Shown: one piece after another, positions 5,701 through 7,796 of the stretch
How positions within the stretch are numbered: the stretch's first letter is position 1
Layout: every line of letters starts with the position of its first letter
Assembly: GCA_014730295.1 (NCBI GenBank)
Contig: WJIN01000490.1
Location: forward strand, 1-7,796
Length of the DNA stretch: 7,796 bases
DNA from: Promethearchaeota archaeon
GTDB lineage: Archaea > Asgardarchaeota > Lokiarchaeia > Sigynarchaeales > SOKP01
Reading direction: 5' to 3'
Translations under genes and position numbers: made by a program
The notes under the pieces: model-generated
Told to the model about the DNA's origin: nothing
What the model saw: only the letters and a program-made list of their open reading frames with translations
Databases searched by the model: none

Positions 5701-7796
5701 ACTGTAGAAGAGGGTACAAGTTCCGGATTTCAGATGGAATTTAAACAAATCGAATTGACGAATTCCATAGATCAAGGATATTCGTATCATTATGAATTTG
5801 ATTATACTTATGATGATCCAATTTGTATTGGCTATATTATAACGAATAATGAGGATGAAAGTATCGATGTCAGATTTGACAATGTCACCTCCTCCTCATG
5901 CGATATTTTCATGGAAGAGGCTCCCGATGGAGCTGTTTCTTACAGTGCGGGACATGCCTCAGAGACCGTTGCGATTTTAGTAGTCGAGGCGGGACAGTAT
6001 ACTCTTCCCGATGGTACAAAAATAGAAGCGGGAAAGATCTCGACAAGCAAACATTATAAGAAAAGTTCTTCTGACCAATGGGAGACCATTACCTATGCTA
6101 CTTCATTTTCTGCAACTCCTGTAGTATTACATTCGTTAGGGACGTATAATAACGGTGAATTCAAATCAACTAATGCCAAAGATGTGACTTCCTCGAGTTT
6201 TAAGGTAACTCAGATGACCGCCGAAACTAACACCGCCACCGCGACCGAGGAGATCCACTGGGTTGCGATCGAAGGAGGTAAAACGGGCTCAATCGGTGGA
6301 ATTCAATATGAAACCCATGTCGGAGCAGATGATTCTGACAATTCGGGGATGAGCGATAACGGGTATACAATCACCTATTCTAATACCTATAGCTCGGCAC
6401 CGATTATCATTTCAAAAGCGACGAGAATTGACGGAGGTGATGGTCTCTGGTCGAAAGGGCATGGCACTCATACGAATAGTCAACATATCACTGCCGCGTG
6501 CGAAGATCAAGATGCGGATAGTGAGAGAGGGCATACATCAGAGGCGTTTTCCTCATTTATTATCGAATCCAACCTTAGTTATAGTGATTCTTCCTATGAA
6601 TATTCTTATTTTGATTATATAAATTATGGAGATATATTAGACGATGCATTCTCCGAGACAAGTCAATTTGTCGCGACTGTTTGGATCAATCCTTCGGAAT
6701 TCAGCTCAAATGAATCTCAAAATGGAGTCCAAAATGTTGTACTTTCAAAACAAAATATGCTTGAAATCGGTGTGAATGAGAGCGGATACCTACACGTCTG
6801 GATCAATACTCAAGAAGGATCATCAGTAGCAACCTATGGTAAAGAAAATGCAATTAAGACGAATCAATGGCAATTTATCGCAGTTCGTTATGATAGTGGT
6901 AATGTAGATGCCTATCTTAATGATCAATGGTATTATAGTGCGATCGGAGAAACAGCCGAGCCGTGGGAGAATTGTACCTTAACCACTTCGGGATCTAATA
7001 TGACGATCGGAGCCGAACTTAATACCTATTCGTGTTTTACAGGTGCGGTAGATGAGGTTTCGATATATCGACGCGCGGTCAACGATTTTGTGATCGAACA
7101 ACAGAAAGGCTATGATATCCTTACCATCAACGCAGAAGTTCTCAGAGAAGATGGTCAAGGTGATTGGATTCCCTTATTAACTTCAGGAGAGGTTCTCGAG
7201 GGAGAACTTTTACTGAGAAGCTCAGTTTTATCAGAAAATATTGAAATTAAGTATATGAATTTGTATCTCAGCTCAAACCCGCCAAATATGAGCGATCCGA
7301 ACGAAGAGAATTGGACATTACTTACTGAATATACCTATACCGACGAGCAATATAATTTACCCCTTAATTCATTTGATATACCCGATAACGAGTCATGGTA
7401 TTTTATCGTGAAGGCTTCTGATATTGAGGATTACGTGGTCTTTGATACGTATACTATCTCCAATGAAAAAATTTATTTTGGAATCGATCATTTTGACACT
7501 GCGGTATCTTATACGTATATCGACTCCACTGGCAAAATTAATCACAATTCTCAGATCGGGCTCACTCCGCTTGAAGACTTTGTTTATCATATTGACACTC
7601 TCGACCTTTATGTAGGTTTAACAAATGAAAGTAACTTTGATAAATTGAATTCAGAACCTCTTTTCTACCAGGAGATTGAGGATAATTATAATTTAATCCC
7701 GTTAGACCTTCTAAATGGCTGGACTGACAATAGATCATTAGGACCTGAGGAATATAATGTCTCATTTAATGTTGAGTTACACCTCTCATATTACGA
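1117..7796 (+). CDS. Giant polytopic membrane protein with lectin-like ectodomain
   Basis: One reading frame without a stop covers 2226 codons and leaves the window unfinished; the nearest in-frame stop upstream is at 1033-1035. Residues 1-545 are a soluble, mostly helical, highly charged region (coiled-coil-like stretch at 38-82) that I do not recognise. Residues 547-895 hold about 11 membrane segments, with the N-terminus inside and the C-terminus outside by the positive-inside rule. Outside follow an Ig-like domain (about 923-1045), a second Ig/Big-like domain (1060-1153), a TSP3-like loop (1165-1177), a triple H-type-lectin-like module (1202-1475), the start of a LamG domain (1481-1528), a second triple module (1539-1817), the rest of LamG (1833-1997), and Ig-like repeats from 2002 on. 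At least 16 N-glycosylation sequons (for example N1489, N1589, N1961, N2170) lie on the outer part. A role as surface adhesin or glycan sensor is inferred. It has no operon partner in view. Confidence 0.93.
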   Translation, partial: MSKQKSEPKKLNKILRDTTGIEISRKQTRVEPEFDNRIEWRLYEKHKEKLRIQRALKEEEEKTMEQRREQQKQEGKRKQKIHNLYISHFHTLIIENTSLYDAFKFRQFDTLVDLAEFWYIDTKIWITGERPYKTLLRNFEIPEDLIKQFGKLFQKILWDYNQRILYQSEQEPEEETFSFGLYRPKLEKILNYKIREKSVRDILHIGSYPTIFHALENCVGYEYLLEQYEISPEQIAQLDTLLYNYEQEVGTQLNFTDRETYYSIRIALSSFFRFLDDFRARYNLASEDVKSSVSSALREVGDAIHDIFIVADNNTPFQRIIPVIQRLSQLRRNADKIFGSLEYTHKEQDQIFNPLQRVRSQYMSTNYNDIIQICLENAGIDEEKRNEIISIFTGLADTYQGRDLKERFGAELSDYEISDTQAKTLLIQLNAFDELDSLVNIEEIEYAHRRALHEFMVAHPDITEILGYSPEIDLFMFTRRRKGFTHLLCEWDRSSSNVGKKLVAFANEILHDRANTELNIAKIRNERGITEKKQKQNSLPSFITKAFTGLAFSSPLLYALCYYLVLGNVGEFINPYVLVFFFTSSLFTLFVSNYGFTFNKRLSRRYLYSFSVVFCINFIIGVVDLIIGLYACVCIATFLSQIYLFLYSRTQKTLREKSPIEFLHKFTILSFSIITLVIIGILSFLGERYVNAPIPSIVVVFGIFVVGYQTLKYRSVIKTARYRLLYYTISIFVLTMGLYCLLTYVYTLYVLGIMSVFTILTLILYKKSDALAKLKIRLPIYYHGTKGSLLVCSYLILTIFGVSLFFFNPPMIWLPLVLMVGPSIYLVKDLRRSSVRKIKRRRRTKYYSRSVRRGMQCESIPISERAIQQPIKGVYQASALVILVVLVIFPLLFSTQSLVSFECPEVEFSSIDRQTRLSTSHINYSSLQYNKFENMDPLSINDLFVSRAMIDDLGLTQAARMFFKLYPQDDVKDTDGRYKKDSYSIVSDYIVGPADETDLLTKIPLNTLKLLPGTYDIRAYYSVLNWFNWYTSAPREYELTLTKDDPNVQGIPQLNREGINFGAVYTIDNGEYWTVIYNGILQNSAGEPLPNKQITLYLERHNSWEELITLITDENGAFYYETKIFGSFEVNALSKITWIGNGLYKEMEVVEYAGLESSVDGERYFPDNNDDSLPDWPYTIYDLLSEMQTSNGGGQQPDPVLQFEVGEVDLDTTIDSGFTAFIDFENSYIDPIVVAFIQTRGGSQSIQLRAKDVTSDNCTLFMQEYDSQGHNLESASYIVIEAGSWELPIGDPIEAGYVYTDSVHSHEGNFGGADVQFSSNFGEEPLILHMLNTYNANTHKYSIVHDVTSSSFTTQQAAKTSSTTISEKIGWIALPAHLGSIEGILYEAGRENDGTADGVSDSEHTIIYEQSFSQTPIIIASQSSCWDDQNHSSYARSSGTQSATQHGIYAEEDDSGETNHDDEQFSYWVFSEPFSYVWKPDLAFYAEFNESSGSDTYDSVENFLGTLAGNTTWTEGRHGSAVDFDGQSTVEEGTSSGFQMEFKQIELTNSIDQGYSYHYEFDYTYDDPICIGYIITNNEDESIDVRFDNVTSSSCDIFMEEAPDGAVSYSAGHASETVAILVVEAGQYTLPDGTKIEAGKISTSKHYKKSSSDQWETITYATSFSATPVVLHSLGTYNNGEFKSTNAKDVTSSSFKVTQMTAETNTATATEEIHWVAIEGGKTGSIGGIQYETHVGADDSDNSGMSDNGYTITYSNTYSSAPIIISKATRIDGGDGLWSKGHGTHTNSQHITAACEDQDADSERGHTSEAFSSFIIESNLSYSDSSYEYSYFDYINYGDILDDAFSETSQFVATVWINPSEFSSNESQNGVQNVVLSKQNMLEIGVNESGYLHVWINTQEGSSVATYGKENAIKTNQWQFIAVRYDSGNVDAYLNDQWYYSAIGETAEPWENCTLTTSGSNMTIGAELNTYSCFTGAVDEVSIYRRAVNDFVIEQQKGYDILTINAEVLREDGQGDWIPLLTSGEVLEGELLLRSSVLSENIEIKYMNLYLSSNPPNMSDPNEENWTLLTEYTYTDEQYNLPLNSFDIPDNESWYFIVKASDIEDYVVFDTYTISNEKIYFGIDHFDTAVSYTYIDSTGKINHNSQIGLTPLEDFVYHIDTLDLYVGLTNESNFDKLNSEPLFYQEIEDNYNLIPLDLLNGWTDNRSLGPEEYNVSFNVELHLSYY
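2755..3801 (+). other. Membrane block: about 11 TM segments (residues 547-895)
   Basis: Hydrophobic segments fall near residues 547-567, 574-594, 606-626, 627-647, 667-686, 692-711, 725-745, 747-765, 788-808, 811-828 and 877-895. The loops after every second segment are basic: NKRLSRR, RTQKTLREK, KYRSVIKTARYR, KKSDALAKLKIR, and the 828-854 loop with 14 Arg/Lys in 27 residues. The loops between them are short. This gives five hairpins with both ends inside and one final crossing that exports the C-terminal region. The third and fourth segments are continuous with Asp624 near the turn, so the exact count may be 10 or 11. No transporter or enzyme family is recognised. Confidence 0.75.
3883..4251 (+). 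other. Ig/FN3-like domain (residues 923-1045)
   Basis: A short strand-rich domain follows the last membrane segment. It contains FFKLYPQDD, then LNTLKLLPGTYDIRAYYSV, then REYELTLTKD, the pattern of a beta-sandwich ending in the common 'L.PGtY.i.a.Y.......Y..tLt' strand pair. It is probably a stalk domain just outside the membrane. The assignment rests on strand pattern only. Confidence 0.5.
4294..4575 (+). other. Ig-like / Big-type domain (residues 1060-1153)
   Basis: The core reads YNGILQNSAGEPLPNKQITL followed by LITDENGAFYYE. This is the hallmark 'G.l.ns.G.Plpnk.itLy......w..l.T..TDenG.f.y' pattern of bacterial and archaeal Ig-like and carboxypeptidase-regulatory-like domains, which act as rigid spacers in surface proteins. 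The domain length (about 94 residues) is normal. Confidence 0.7.
4609..4647 (+). other. TSP3-like acidic calcium loop (residues 1165-1177)
   Basis: The segment DNNDDSLPDW (D1167 to W1176) resembles the thrombospondin type-3 / secreted-protein calcium loop D-x-D-x-D-G-(I/L)-P-D-W, with N1169 replacing Asp and S1172 replacing Gly. It lies in the hinge between the second Ig-like domain and lectin-like module A, followed by a GGGQQPDP linker. A calcium-stiffened hinge is plausible, though there is only one loop. Confidence 0.4.
4720..5541 (+). repeat. Lectin-like module A, three units (residues 1202-1475)
   Basis: Three beta-rich units follow each other: A1 about 1202-1295, A2 1296-1388, A3 1389-1475. 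They show the H-type-lectin-like pattern 'F...F...P.i......' then 'DVTsssF......' then an aromatic 'W.A/I.eaG' strand. Examples are RAKDVTSDNCTLFMQE and SYIVIEAG in A1, and HDVTSSSFTTQQ and IGWIAL in A2. A3 keeps SFSQTPIIIAS but loses the DVT motif and is Asp/Glu/His-rich. In known H-type lectins this fold binds GalNAc-like sugars as trimers; whether these units keep a sugar site cannot be seen. Confidence 0.65.
5557..5700 (+). other. LamG domain, N-terminal piece (residues 1481-1528)
   Basis: DLAFYAEFNESSGSDTYDS, then TWTEGRHGSAVDFDG, matches the start of concanavalin-A-like LamG domains ('..yy.Fdegsgt..yDss.n...g.l......w..g..G.al.fdG'). The domain stops after FDG and is completed 300 residues later at 1833. 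Confidence 0.75.
5731..6567 (+). repeat. Lectin-like module B inside LamG (residues 1539-1817)
   Basis: The three units mirror module A: B1 about 1539-1640, B2 1641-1734, B3 1735-1817. Paired signatures are IEAGSWELPIGDPIEAG (A1) with VEAGQYTLPDGTKIEAG (B1), GSIEGILYEAG (A2) with GSIGGIQYETH (B2), and SFSQTPIIIAS (A3) with TYSSAPIIISK (B3). Cys1258 in A1 and Cys1595 in B1 align. DNA identity is mostly lost apart from short runs such as TCCTCGAGTTTTA shared by A2 and B2, so the duplication looks old. Confidence 0.65.
6613..7107 (+). other. LamG domain, C-terminal piece (residues 1833-1997)
   Basis: The piece resumes with DYINYGDILD, continues with QFVATVWINPSEF, VVLSKQNMLEIGV, TNQWQFIAVRYDSG and DAYLNDQ, and ends with GAVDEVSIYRRAVNDF. 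These are the standard LamG strands ('yv.vgd', 's.tv..Wi.p', 'W..iav.yd.g....Yldg', 'f.GaiDEvriY.ralsd.ei'). Cys1953 and Cys1973 near the end are placed to form the disulfide often seen in LamG folds. LamG domains bind glycans or proteins outside the cell. Confidence 0.85.
7120..7796 (+). repeat. C-terminal Ig-like repeats, cut by window edge (from residue 2002)
   Basis: Two similar strand-rich units can be aligned: IKYMNLYLSSN ... EQYNLPLNSFDI (about 2045-2089) and YHIDTLDLYVGLTN ... DNYNLIPLDLLNG (about 2157-2201). They share a 'LYl..tn........YnlpLd' pattern. The region has the look of tandem Ig-like stalk repeats in giant surface proteins. Since the frame is still open at the last base, more repeats and possibly a terminal anchor lie beyond the window. 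Confidence 0.5.

Noticed and set aside
7393..7765. Overlapping short open frames on both strands near the right edge
   Set aside because: All overlap the C-terminal Ig-like repeats of the large gene and overlap one another, which marks them as chance frames.

Overview
The window suits a moderately AT-rich microbial genome, most likely archaeal. That reading is an inference. It rests on a fragment at the left edge that resembles the last cyclin repeat of archaeal TFB, on a long T-tract of the kind archaea use to end transcripts, and on a very large membrane-anchored protein with LamG, H-type-lectin-like and Ig-like domains, an architecture I associate with Asgard archaea. No marker gene settles the lineage.

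Layout. Positions 1-513 hold an open frame cut off at the left edge. Its first ~75 codons look like a helix-turn-helix segment, while its last third looks poorly coding. Positions 496-640 form a GC-rich island (about 55% GC, against about 29% just downstream) with several nested inverted repeats. It is a candidate structured RNA or transcript end, and it is followed by a T-rich tract with T8-A-T7 at 766-781. Positions 782-1101 are AT-rich and hold no gene I can support, only weak promoter-like and hairpin-like signals.

The rest of the window, 1117-7796, is one uninterrupted reading frame of 2226 codons that runs off the right edge without a stop. The encoded protein has a cytosolic helical part of ~545 residues (charged coiled-coil-like stretch at 38-82). 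About 11 membrane segments follow at 547-895, arranged as five hairpins plus a final crossing, and every predicted cytosolic loop is basic. The outside part is at least 1330 residues: an Ig-like domain, a second Ig-like domain with a carboxypeptidase-regulatory/Big-like look, a TSP3-like acidic loop, a three-unit H-type-lectin-like module (A), a LamG domain split by a second three-unit module (B), and at least two Ig-like repeats at the cut edge.

The most notable feature is this nested architecture. Module B (about 300 residues) sits inside the LamG fold, between its first strands ending in FDG and the continuing strand YINYGD. Modules A and B share the same three-unit order, so they look like products of an internal duplication. 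The gene probably encodes a giant surface sensor or adhesin for glycans or other cells, with a cytosolic domain that could report binding. Its function is not established by the sequence.
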